DNA of 64,000 nt, taken from NCBI GenBank assembly GCA_047605765.1, contig JASGFB010000004.1:9104-73103 (forward strand). The letters run 5' to 3'. This document shows positions 44,730 to 52,823 of this stretch, one piece after another. The notes under the pieces were generated by a model. That model was not told the origin of the DNA and ran no database searches. It saw nothing but the letters and a program-made list of their open reading frames with translations. Numbering within the stretch: the first letter of the stretch is position 1; each line of letters opens with the position of its first letter. Made by a program: the position numbers and the translations under genes. This stretch comes from JBGVSA01 sp047605765. GTDB lineage: Bacteria; Pseudomonadota; Gammaproteobacteria; Burkholderiales; Rhodocyclaceae.

Positions 44730-45836
44730 CTAGATGCCGTAGGCAGAGAGCGTGCGCGCAACGATACGCTCATCGGAGAATTCGTCCACTGCGCGGGCGC
44801 GGGCGGCCTGCCCAAGCCGACGCGCCCGCTCGGGATCCTGCAGCAGCGCGGCAATGGCTTGCGCCAGCGCGTGCGGCTGACCGGGGGGGACCAGCAAGCC
44901 ATTGACGCCGTCCACGACCAGATCGCGGATGCCGGGCACATCGGTGGCCACCATCGGTTTGCCACAGGCGGCGGCTTCCAGCAGGGCGCGCGGCATGCCC
45001 TCGCCTTGCGTGCTGGCCAGCACGGCCACATCGCAGCCCTGTTGCAGGGCCAGCACATCGCTGCGCTGGCCGAGGAAATCCACGTCGCCGCGCGCCTGCC
45101 AGGCGGCCAGGGCCTCGGCGCCGATGCTCTCGGGGTTACCCGGATCGGGTGCACCGGCCAGTTGGAAGTGGGCATCGGGCAGGCCGGCGCGCACCAGGCG
45201 TGCTGCTTCGACGAAATCGGCCACCCCTTTCGACCATAACAGGCGCCCCATCATCAGCACGCGGCGCGTCGGGGCCGCGTCCGTACTCGGTGCAAACCGC
45301 GCGGTGTCGATGCCATCGCCGGGAATCACATCGACCTCGCTGCGTTCGAGCACGCCGAGGGCGCGCAGGGTCTCGCGGTTGTCGTGGTTCTGAAAGACGA
45401 CCCGTGTGCCAGTCAAGGCGCGTTTGTAGAGGGCCACCACCACCGGCCGGATGATGCGCGCCTTGAGCGTGTCGGCCAGCAGCGCAAAGCCCAGTCCGGT
45501 GATGGAGTTGACCACCCGCGCCACGCTGCAGCGCCGCGCGGCGAACGAACCATAGATGACGCATTTGATCGTGAAGTGATGAACGACATCGGGCCGCTCG
45601 GCGCGGTACAGGCGTGCCAGGCGGCCGATGGCGGAGGCTTCCATCAGTGGGTTGATGCCGCTGCGCGACAGCTCGAAGGGAATCCAGCGAAACCCGAGCG
45701 CCTGCAGCTTGGGGCCGAAGGGGCCCGGCGCGCTGACCAGGATCGGTTCATGCCCGCGCGCGCGCAGGGCCTGCGCCAGCGACAGTTTGAAGTTGTAGAG
45801 AAACCAGTCGGTATTGGCGAACAGCAGTACCCGCAA
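44730..45836 (-). CDS. Glycosyltransferase, GT4 type (start uncertain)
   Basis: This protein of about 368 residues resembles WbpY/WbnK-like GT4 enzymes: VLLFANTDWFLYNFKLSLAQ, VHHFTIKCVIYGSFAARR, NSITGLGFALLADTLKARII, and GMPRALLEAAACGKPMVATD (EX7E). The HHFTIK and NSITGLGF stretches are shared with the family that adds the sugar next to the initiating residue. No ATG lies near the start of homology. The TTG at 45836 follows GAGG and AAGG sites; a TTG at 45851 or a GTG at 45872 are alternatives. It lies between asnB and the WecA-like gene. Confidence 0.88.
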   Translation of the reverse strand: MRVLLFANTDWFLYNFKLSLAQALRARGHEPILVSAPGPFGPKLQALGFRWIPFELSRSGINPLMEASAIGRLARLYRAERPDVVHHFTIKCVIYGSFAARRCSVARVVNSITGLGFALLADTLKARIIRPVVVALYKRALTGTRVVFQNHDNRETLRALGVLERSEVDVIPGDGIDTARFAPSTDAAPTRRVLMMGRLLWSKGVADFVEAARLVRAGLPDAHFQLAGAPDPGNPESIGAEALAAWQARGDVDFLGQRSDVLALQQGCDVAVLASTQGEGMPRALLEAAACGKPMVATDVPGIRDLVVDGVNGLLVPPGQPHALAQAIAALLQDPERARRLGQAARARAVDEFSDERIVARTLSAYGI

Positions 45837-45906
45837 AGCCTTGCACCTCAAAGAATATCGGCGCCGATCCACATGCGTGGGGCGCAGTGTAACGGTGTCG
45901 CCGCCA

Positions 45907-47868
45907 TCACGCGATATGTGCACGGTGGCGGGCGAACCAGGCCTGGAACATAAGGACGTCCCACAGCCAGTACGACCAGTTGGCACGGCCGCTGGCGTGC
46001 TCGTCCCATTTGCGGCGGATCGGCGCCGCGTCGAACAGGCCACTGGCCGCCAGCGCATCGGGCGCCAGCAGGGCGTCGGCCCAGTCGCGCAGATCGCCTC
46101 GCAACCATTGCGCCAGCGGTATGCCAAAGCCCATCTTGGGGCGCTCGAACAAGGCCTGCGGAACATGGCGCGCCAGCAGCGCGCGCAGCAGCCACTTGCC
46201 CTGCCCGTCCCGCACCTTGAGCGCCATCGGCACTTGCCAGGCGAATTCGACAACGCGCCGGTCCACAAAGGGCGCACGCGTTTCGAGGCCGACGCTCATC
46301 GCAGCGCGATCGACCTTCACCAGAATGTCGTTGGGCAGATAGGCCAGGGTGTCATGCGCCATCATGAACTCGATGTCGCTGTCGGTGCCGCGCGCGGTGT
46401 CCTCGGCAAGGGTCAGCGGCGGCAGATGGGCGCCGGGCACCAGTTGCGCGGGATACTTCCAGTGCGAGATCAACTCGTCATAAAAACCGGCCGGCGAGCG
46501 CTCGCGCAACATGCGCGCGATGCGGCCGAACTTGTCACCGGGTGACACCCGCAGCAAGCGCGGACACAGCGGACCGAGCGCGGCACCGACGCGGTCGTAG
46601 GCCGCCGGCGGCACGGCCCCGAGAGCCGCCGACAGGGCTCGCCGCGCCGGGTACGGCAGGCGCGAGGCGCGGCGCCAGAAACCATCGCCGACGTGATAGC
46701 GCGTGTAGCCGGCAAAGGATTCGTCCCCCGCATCGCCGGACAAAGCCACCGTAACGTGCTCGCGCGCGAACTGCGACACCAGCCAGGTCGGCACCTGCGA
46801 AGAATCGGCAAAGGGCTCGTCGAACACGTCGGCCAGGCGCGGCACCACCGCCAGCGCGTCGCGCCCGGTGAGGTAGCGTTCGTGGTGTTCGCAGCCGAGG
46901 TGGGCCGCAACCTCGCGTGCGAAACGCGCCTCATCGAAACCGTCTTCGCGGAAGCCGATGGTGAAGGTCTTGACCGGTCGGCTGGCGCGGCGCTGCATGA
47001 GCGCCACCACCAACGAAGAATCGATGCCGCCGGACAGAAAAGCCCCCAAGGGTACGTCGGCCATCATCTGCTCCTCGATGACGTCGCCGAGCGTTGTCTC
47101 CAACCGATCCACCCATCGCGTTGCATCGCCCACCTCAGCCTGGCGCTGGCCGCGGCCGGCGCCGATGGCATCGCTCAAGCGCCAGTAGGCGCGCGGCTCG
47201 CCCACCTGCCCGTCACGCACTTCGAGCCAATGGGCCGGGGGCAGCTTGGCGACGTGGCGGAACACGCTCCAGGGCGCCGCGATGCTGTTGTAATGCATGA
47301 GCAGCGCCAGCGCGTCGCGCGACAACTCGCCGTGCCAGGCCGGATGGGCGTACAGGGCACGCAACTCGGAACCGAACAGCAGCGTGCCATCGGGCATGCG
47401 CCCCCAATACAGCGGCTTTTCGCCGAGCCGGTCGCGCGCCAGTACCAGGCGCCGTTCGGCACTCGCCCAGGCGGCGAAGGCGAACATGCCATCGCACTGG
47501 CGCAGGGCTTCCTCCGGCCCCCATAAGTCGATGGCTTCGAGCAGCACTTCGGTATCCGAATGACCGCGCCATGCGATGGAAGTCGCCTGTTCGACGGCAC
47601 GGCGCACCTGGCCGAAGTTGTAGATCTCACCATTGAAGACGATCACCCAGCGACCCGACCGGCTCGTCATGGGCTGTGCCCCAGCCGGCGTCAGGTCGAG
47701 GATCGACAGGCGCCGGTGCGCCAACGCGAGGCCAGCGGCGGCATCGGCATACTCGCCGCAGGCATCGGGCCCGCGATGCGCGATGGCGTCGCCCATGGCA
47801 TGCGCACGCGCCGCCAGGGTCGCGCCATCCCCCTGCCCCGTCTGCCAGAAACCGGCTATGCCGCACAT
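45907..47868 (-). CDS. asnB: Glutamine-dependent asparagine synthase-like amidotransferase
   Basis: This 653-residue AsnB-family enzyme has the glutaminase nucleophile Cys2 (MCGIAGFWQTGQ), an N-terminal Ntn domain (GEIYNFGQVRRAVE) and the ATP pyrophosphatase loop FLSGGIDSSLVVALMQ. It can transfer ammonia from glutamine to a carboxylate activated by ATP. Inside polysaccharide loci such enzymes (WbpS-like) are thought to amidate uronic acid residues, which is the more likely role here because glycosyltransferase genes flank it on both sides. Ordinary asparagine synthesis cannot be excluded. Confidence 0.92.
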   Translation of the reverse strand: MCGIAGFWQTGQGDGATLAARAHAMGDAIAHRGPDACGEYADAAAGLALAHRRLSILDLTPAGAQPMTSRSGRWVIVFNGEIYNFGQVRRAVEQATSIAWRGHSDTEVLLEAIDLWGPEEALRQCDGMFAFAAWASAERRLVLARDRLGEKPLYWGRMPDGTLLFGSELRALYAHPAWHGELSRDALALLMHYNSIAAPWSVFRHVAKLPPAHWLEVRDGQVGEPRAYWRLSDAIGAGRGQRQAEVGDATRWVDRLETTLGDVIEEQMMADVPLGAFLSGGIDSSLVVALMQRRASRPVKTFTIGFREDGFDEARFAREVAAHLGCEHHERYLTGRDALAVVPRLADVFDEPFADSSQVPTWLVSQFAREHVTVALSGDAGDESFAGYTRYHVGDGFWRRASRLPYPARRALSAALGAVPPAAYDRVGAALGPLCPRLLRVSPGDKFGRIARMLRERSPAGFYDELISHWKYPAQLVPGAHLPPLTLAEDTARGTDSDIEFMMAHDTLAYLPNDILVKVDRAAMSVGLETRAPFVDRRVVEFAWQVPMALKVRDGQGKWLLRALLARHVPQALFERPKMGFGIPLAQWLRGDLRDWADALLAPDALAASGLFDAAPIRRKWDEHASGRANWSYWLWDVLMFQAWFARHRAHIA

Positions 47869-47907
47869 GAATGCATGATCTCCGTATCGTGTCGTGACAT
47901 GGCCATC

Positions 47908-48933
47908 CTAAACCTGAGTGGCGACCTCTTTGAAGACATCCGCCAGCCGTCGTGCCAGCACGTCGACCGCGTAGTGGGCCAGTACCGTGGCGCGTCCGGC
48001 GCTGCCACGCGCATCCAGTTCCTCAGGCGTGCGCAGCAGGCCGATGAGGACATCCGCCCATTCGTGATCGCGCGCACCGAGAGCCCCTGCGCCCTGCGTC
48101 AGGACATCGGCGTTCATGCCATACGGCGACACCACCGCCGCTACGCCGCATGCCATGTAGGTGAGCATCTTGTAGCTGCACTTGCCACGCGTCCATGGCG
48201 TATCGGGCATCGGCATCAGGCCGGCCCAGGCGTCCTGCAGCGCGCCGACTTCGACCTGCGGCGACCACGGCACGAATTCGATGCGCTCGGCCGGCACGCC
48301 TGCCAGGCTGGGCGGCGCATTGCTGATCACGCGCAGGCGCGCTTGCGGTATCGCCGCCAATACCCGCGCCAGTGCCGGCGCCAATGCGTTCAGGTAAGGC
48401 AGGCCGCTGGCGCTGCCCGACCAGCACAGCAGCGGCGTGGCGCTGCGCACGCCCGGCACGTAACGCGCCACATCCACCGCCGTCGGCACGATGACCGTGG
48501 GGGCAAAACGTCCAAAGTGCTCGGCCAGATAGGCATTGCCGCAAACCACGCGATGGCTGGCGCGGGCGATGCGGTCGGCACCCCGCCATCGCTGGTGGAG
48601 CCAGATGGCGTCATCGACATCGAACACGCGTCCGCCACGCCAGCGATGCTCAAAGGTCGCCAGAGTCGACACCATCTCGCGTTGTACCCAGGACACTTGA
48701 GCACGCCCTTGTGCCGCTGCCAGCGCCCGGCGACGCTCGTTCAATGCGCGCGGTAACCAGGCCAGGCGCGCCGCCAGACCGGCGGGCGGGTAACTGCCCT
48801 CGCCTGCGGCGAATTCTTCGACGCCCACGCCCTGCTCCAACAGGGATGGCAAATACTGGCGCACGCGAAAACGGGCCGACGGCACATCGCGCCCTTGCGT
48901 AAACGCCGCCACGCGCAACACTTTGTCAGTCAT
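47908..48933 (-). CDS. Glycosyltransferase, GT1/GT4-like
   Basis: This 341-residue GT-B-like protein begins MTDKVLRVAAFTQGRDVPSA and includes VFDVDDAIWLHQRWRGADRI, LLCWSGSASGLPYLNALAPA and GKCSYKMLTYMACGVAAVVS. The last motif stands where the EX7E segment usually is but lacks the standard acidic pair, so it is a divergent member. Its start overlaps the wzx stop by 8 bp, which is why the ATG at 48933 is preferred to the open frame upstream. Substrate unknown. Confidence 0.86.
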   Translation of the reverse strand: MTDKVLRVAAFTQGRDVPSARFRVRQYLPSLLEQGVGVEEFAAGEGSYPPAGLAARLAWLPRALNERRRALAAAQGRAQVSWVQREMVSTLATFEHRWRGGRVFDVDDAIWLHQRWRGADRIARASHRVVCGNAYLAEHFGRFAPTVIVPTAVDVARYVPGVRSATPLLCWSGSASGLPYLNALAPALARVLAAIPQARLRVISNAPPSLAGVPAERIEFVPWSPQVEVGALQDAWAGLMPMPDTPWTRGKCSYKMLTYMACGVAAVVSPYGMNADVLTQGAGALGARDHEWADVLIGLLRTPEELDARGSAGRATVLAHYAVDVLARRLADVFKEVATQV

Positions 48934-50344
48934 GGCGGCGCTTCCAGCGGGTGAGGATCCGATCGCGACATCCCGCCACATTGCCCGCGAACATGAAGAT
49001 TGCATACACGGTCACGCCGGTGCTCACCTCCATCAGCAAACCAACGATGCCGCCATGCGCGATCAGCGAAACCGCCAGTGCCATGGCGGCGCAGCCGGCC
49101 AGGATGTACAACAGCGGTATCAATGGCACGCGACGTCGCATGACGCCGCGTGCTGCCGTCCACGCCAGCAGGCAACCCACCGCCTGTGCCACGCCACCCG
49201 CCATCGCAGCCCCCACGGCACCGTAGCGCGGCACCAGCAGCAGATTGAGGACAACGCTGGTGACGGCGCACGCAGCCACGTTGCGCAGATGCAGGCGCAT
49301 ACGGTTACCGATGTGCAAGGGGATTTCCAGCAAGTAAGTGCGCACCCCCGCCAGCAAAGCCGACAAGGCCAGCCAGGGCATGACGCGAACGGACACGTCG
49401 CTATAGGCCTGCCCCAACAGCACGGCGACGAGGTTGTGCCGCACCAGGGCATAACCCAAAGCAACCGGCAGGAGCAAGGCCAGCGCCAAGACCGCATAGC
49501 GCTGGTAAAGACTTTCCAGTTCCTGGCGCCGCCCCTGCTCGGCCGCGATGACCATACGTGGATACCAGGCCAGGAAAAAAGCGCTACTGATCAGCACCAG
49601 CCCCTGCAGGACCAGGTCGGACGCCGCGCCATAGCCGCCGGTCTGCGCCGCCGGCGCCAGGGCACCGAGGATCAGACGGTCGGCCCAGGCCAGGATGGCG
49701 CCAAGGAACAGCGTGCCCGCAAAGGGTACGGCATAGGGGGCGATCTGACGCAGCAGCGCCGGCCGCCAGGCATCGCGCCAGGCCGCACGCCACGTCGGCC
49801 AGCCGACGCCCAGCGCCGCCAGCACGAAACCGCAGACCATTGCCGCCAGCGCACCATCGGCCCCCCGGTGTACGCGCAACACCAGCAGACCGATGCACAG
49901 CACCAATGTCGCCTTGACGATGTAGAGCAGCGAATAACGGCGCGGCTGCAGACTCGTATTGGCGTGCTGGCAGGCAAAATCGAACACCCCTTGCGCCATG
50001 CCCAAGGCCCACACACCGATGGCCACGCCCGCTGGCAGCCAGGACGGACGCCATGCTTCAACTGCCAGCGCCAGCAGCAGGAACGGGATCGCCCCCAGCA
50101 TGAACAAGCGCGACAAGGTCGCCAGCAGATCGCCAAAACCCGCGCGCGGCATGAAGCGCGCCAGGCTCTGGTTGAGCGGTTGCAGCAGCACGCTGGCGAC
50201 CAAGGCATTGCCGGCCGTCACCAAGGTCAGCCAGGCATAGGATTCAGGCCCGATGCCACGCGCGAAAAGGCTGACCGTGATCACCGACATGACGCCGGAA
50301 AAGACGCGCGCCCCCAAGTACAGGACGCTGGCGCGGGCACTCAT
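48926..50344 (-). CDS. wzx: Polysaccharide flippase Wzx
   Basis: This 472-residue polytopic protein has about twelve to fourteen membrane segments and the MATE/Wzx pattern: VFSGVMSVITVSLFARGIGP, then LLRQIAPYAVPFAGTLFLGA and ILAWADRLILGALAPAAQTG. It should flip undecaprenyl-diphosphate-linked glycan to the periplasm, where a PglL- or Wzy-type enzyme uses it. It lies between the methyltransferase and a glycosyltransferase gene, overlapping the latter. Confidence 0.92.
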   Translation of the reverse strand: MSARASVLYLGARVFSGVMSVITVSLFARGIGPESYAWLTLVTAGNALVASVLLQPLNQSLARFMPRAGFGDLLATLSRLFMLGAIPFLLLALAVEAWRPSWLPAGVAIGVWALGMAQGVFDFACQHANTSLQPRRYSLLYIVKATLVLCIGLLVLRVHRGADGALAAMVCGFVLAALGVGWPTWRAAWRDAWRPALLRQIAPYAVPFAGTLFLGAILAWADRLILGALAPAAQTGGYGAASDLVLQGLVLISSAFFLAWYPRMVIAAEQGRRQELESLYQRYAVLALALLLPVALGYALVRHNLVAVLLGQAYSDVSVRVMPWLALSALLAGVRTYLLEIPLHIGNRMRLHLRNVAACAVTSVVLNLLLVPRYGAVGAAMAGGVAQAVGCLLAWTAARGVMRRRVPLIPLLYILAGCAAMALAVSLIAHGGIVGLLMEVSTGVTVYAIFMFAGNVAGCRDRILTRWKRRHD

Positions 50345-50357
50345 GCGGCCCCTCCGT

Positions 50358-50963
50358 TCACAGCCGCACCAGCGCGAAGCGCAGTTGGTAGCACGGGAAC
50401 AGGTAGCACAGGTTCTCTTCGTGGAATTCCTGCATCCAGCGACTAGCGTTGAACACCGGCCCGATCAGGCGCTTGATGAGCCCTCGCACCGGGAACGGTG
50501 AATTGAAATCGAGTTGCGCATCGATCAGTTCGAAGGCGGGTTCGCGCCCGTATTGCGGCACCTTGCGACGAAACAGTCGCTCGCGGGCCAGGTAGCTGAA
50601 GGTATACAACCCGAAAAACTTGGCGTGCGTCGGATCCGAATAGAAATACGGATTGGCGAAATGCGGCACTTCCACGTCCAGCAGGCCACCGGCCTGTACG
50701 ACGCGCGCCAATTCGGTCAGCAGGTGCGGCAGATCGTCGATGTGTTCGAAGAAATGGTAAGCATGCACAGCGCTGATCGATGCGTCCGGCATGGCAGCGA
50801 GGATCGCAAAGACATCGCCGACCAGATCCACGCCGGGATAATCGAGAGCATCCACCCCGATCGCCGCCACGTGTCGCTTGCTAGGCCCGCATCCGAGTTC
50901 GAGCGTGAGCTTTTCGCCCTGTTGCAGGCGCGCAATGACACGTGACTTGTCGGCGAAGAACAT
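50358..50963 (-). CDS. Class I SAM-dependent methyltransferase
   Basis: This 201-residue methyltransferase of the type 11 family has motif I KLTLELGCGPSKRHVAAIGV, the acidic loop DYPGVDLVGDVFAILAAMPD, and HFFEHIDDLPHLLTELARVV. A short C-terminal part rich in Phe and Arg is unusual. Placed between wzx and a PglL-like gene, it probably methylates a sugar of the glycan or acts on the lipid-linked intermediate (inference). Confidence 0.88.
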   Translation of the reverse strand: MFFADKSRVIARLQQGEKLTLELGCGPSKRHVAAIGVDALDYPGVDLVGDVFAILAAMPDASISAVHAYHFFEHIDDLPHLLTELARVVQAGGLLDVEVPHFANPYFYSDPTHAKFFGLYTFSYLARERLFRRKVPQYGREPAFELIDAQLDFNSPFPVRGLIKRLIGPVFNASRWMQEFHEENLCYLFPCYQLRFALVRL

Positions 50964-51017
50964 GGAAGACCAATGAGGCGATGAGCGGGCAAGCGCCAGT
51001 ATACGGCCCGTATCCCT

Positions 51018-52751
51018 CTACACGCACCCTGCCCGGCGCGGCACCGGCCAACCATTGTGCTGCCAGGCCTCGCGCACGATGGCGGGCAAAGCACGGCGCA
51101 CCGGCTCGGGGTAAGCCCCGCAGATAACGTCGACCATCAACGTGGCACGGGCACGATGCTGCTGGATGGCGTAGGCCGAGACGCACTTCTCGAGCACGGT
51201 ATACGAAGGCTTGGCCCGCGCGGCGGTGTCGCACAGGGCGGCCATTCCCCGCGAATCCGCCACATCGCCGGCCGGCCACGCCCGCAGCTTGAGGATGCCG
51301 GCATGCGTGGCGAACATCGAATACGGGCTGACGGTGCCAGCCAGTCGATAGACCTCTTCACGTTCGGCATGGGTCAGCGGCGTGTCATCGTTGATCAGCG
51401 CATAGCCGCGTTCCAATGCCTGGTAATCGCGCCAGGTCCACCCCAGCACGCCCACCGCCAGGCACAGCGGCAGTGCCAGCGCCCAGCGCGGCACCTCGAA
51501 GGTGGCCAGTGAATCGTCGCGTCCATCAAGCACGCCGATGGCGAGCCCGAGGGGCACGATGAAATAGGCGTACCAGAGGGGGTATTCCACCAGGCTATGT
51601 GCCCCGAGCACCCCTAACAGACCCAGCGCCCAGAAGTTTTCGGCCACGGCCCGCTCACGCAGTCGGCGCACCAGCCACAGCCCGAAGCATCCAACAATGA
51701 TCAGCGTAGCCACCGGCCCCAGCTCGGCCGCCAGATGCAACGGCGTGTCGTGCGCGTTCTCGCCGATGCGCACGAAACGGGCAGGCGGCAAGCCGATGGA
51801 ATGCAGCCCTGTCTGCCAGGCAAACGACCCAATGCCCGTGCCAGCCAGTGGATGCGCCCATGCGGTGCGCAAGGCCACCATCCAATCGAACAGGCGCTGG
51901 GTATTGGAGCCGGCATCGTCCAGGCGCCCAATACTCGACGCGACCCCCAACAGATCACGTGCACCGCCAAAGGCAACCCACGCCTGGGCCGCACAGGACA
52001 GCAGCGTGATGACGGCGACGGCGGCCCAGACGCGCCGTCGTTCGACCGCATCGGCGCGATACCAGAACAGCAGTGCCAGCAACGGCAAGCCAGCCGTATA
52101 AAGCAAGACGGCGCGCGACGCCGATAGCGCCGAGAAAACCGCCAGGTCAGCGGCGAACAGCACTGCCAGCCATGCCGGCAGACGCCCCCGCAACCACAGA
52201 TAAAGCCCCGACACCATGCCCAGCCACAGCAGATTGCCGTAGTGATTGGGCTGGGCGATGTTGCCGTAAGTGGAATTGAGCAGCTTGGGCATGACAAAGC
52301 CATGCCAGCTCCAGCCGGCAAGCTGGGCAACGGATATGACAGTCTGTACGAGGGCCGCCAGCAGAAACCCTCCTGCCAACCACTGAGCCAGCCCTTCACC
52401 GGTACGACTACGCGCGTGCTGGATCAGGACCAAGGTCAGCATGGCCAACGCGCCATAAAGCACAAAACTGGTGGCAATGCCGGGCGCCGCAGCCAAACCA
52501 CTGATCGCGAAACAGGCAATGAGCAGCGTCAGCGCAGCCAATGCCCCCGAAAGGCGAATCGTGGCGCGCCCCGGCCATGCCACGACGATGCCGCCGAAGA
52601 CCACGACCCACAGCGTGGCCAACCACTCATTGAGGAAAACCGTCTGTGGATAGCGATGCACGGAAGCCAGCGTGGCCAGCGCCACGAACAAGGCAAGGAG
52701 ACCCAACGCCAGCCGATACGGCGAGCGAGCGGACGAGACGGACAGATCCAT
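51018..52751 (-). CDS. pglL: PglL-type O-oligosaccharyltransferase (Wzy/WaaL fold), copy 1
   Basis: This 577-residue membrane protein has about twelve membrane segments and a C-terminal periplasmic part. The PglL hallmarks are TYGNIAQPNHYGNLLWLG at residues 161-178 and HSLVEYPLWYAYFIVPLGLA at 385-404, the latter with the His used by characterised PglL/TfpO enzymes. It should move lipid-linked glycan to Ser/Thr of exported proteins such as pilin. Usual length is 550-600. O-antigen ligation (WaaL) or polymerisation (Wzy) are less likely because of the QPNHYGN motif. GC content resembles the genome, unlike the paralogue next to it. Confidence 0.9.
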   Translation of the reverse strand: MDLSVSSARSPYRLALGLLALFVALATLASVHRYPQTVFLNEWLATLWVVVFGGIVVAWPGRATIRLSGALAALTLLIACFAISGLAAAPGIATSFVLYGALAMLTLVLIQHARSRTGEGLAQWLAGGFLLAALVQTVISVAQLAGWSWHGFVMPKLLNSTYGNIAQPNHYGNLLWLGMVSGLYLWLRGRLPAWLAVLFAADLAVFSALSASRAVLLYTAGLPLLALLFWYRADAVERRRVWAAVAVITLLSCAAQAWVAFGGARDLLGVASSIGRLDDAGSNTQRLFDWMVALRTAWAHPLAGTGIGSFAWQTGLHSIGLPPARFVRIGENAHDTPLHLAAELGPVATLIIVGCFGLWLVRRLRERAVAENFWALGLLGVLGAHSLVEYPLWYAYFIVPLGLAIGVLDGRDDSLATFEVPRWALALPLCLAVGVLGWTWRDYQALERGYALINDDTPLTHAEREEVYRLAGTVSPYSMFATHAGILKLRAWPAGDVADSRGMAALCDTAARAKPSYTVLEKCVSAYAIQQHRARATLMVDVICGAYPEPVRRALPAIVREAWQHNGWPVPRRAGCV

Positions 52752-52823
52752 GCGAAAGGCTAGAACGGGCGGCGAGAATAGCCGCCGAGGATAGCACCTT
52801 GCGTGGCTATTCCATGCAATGGA

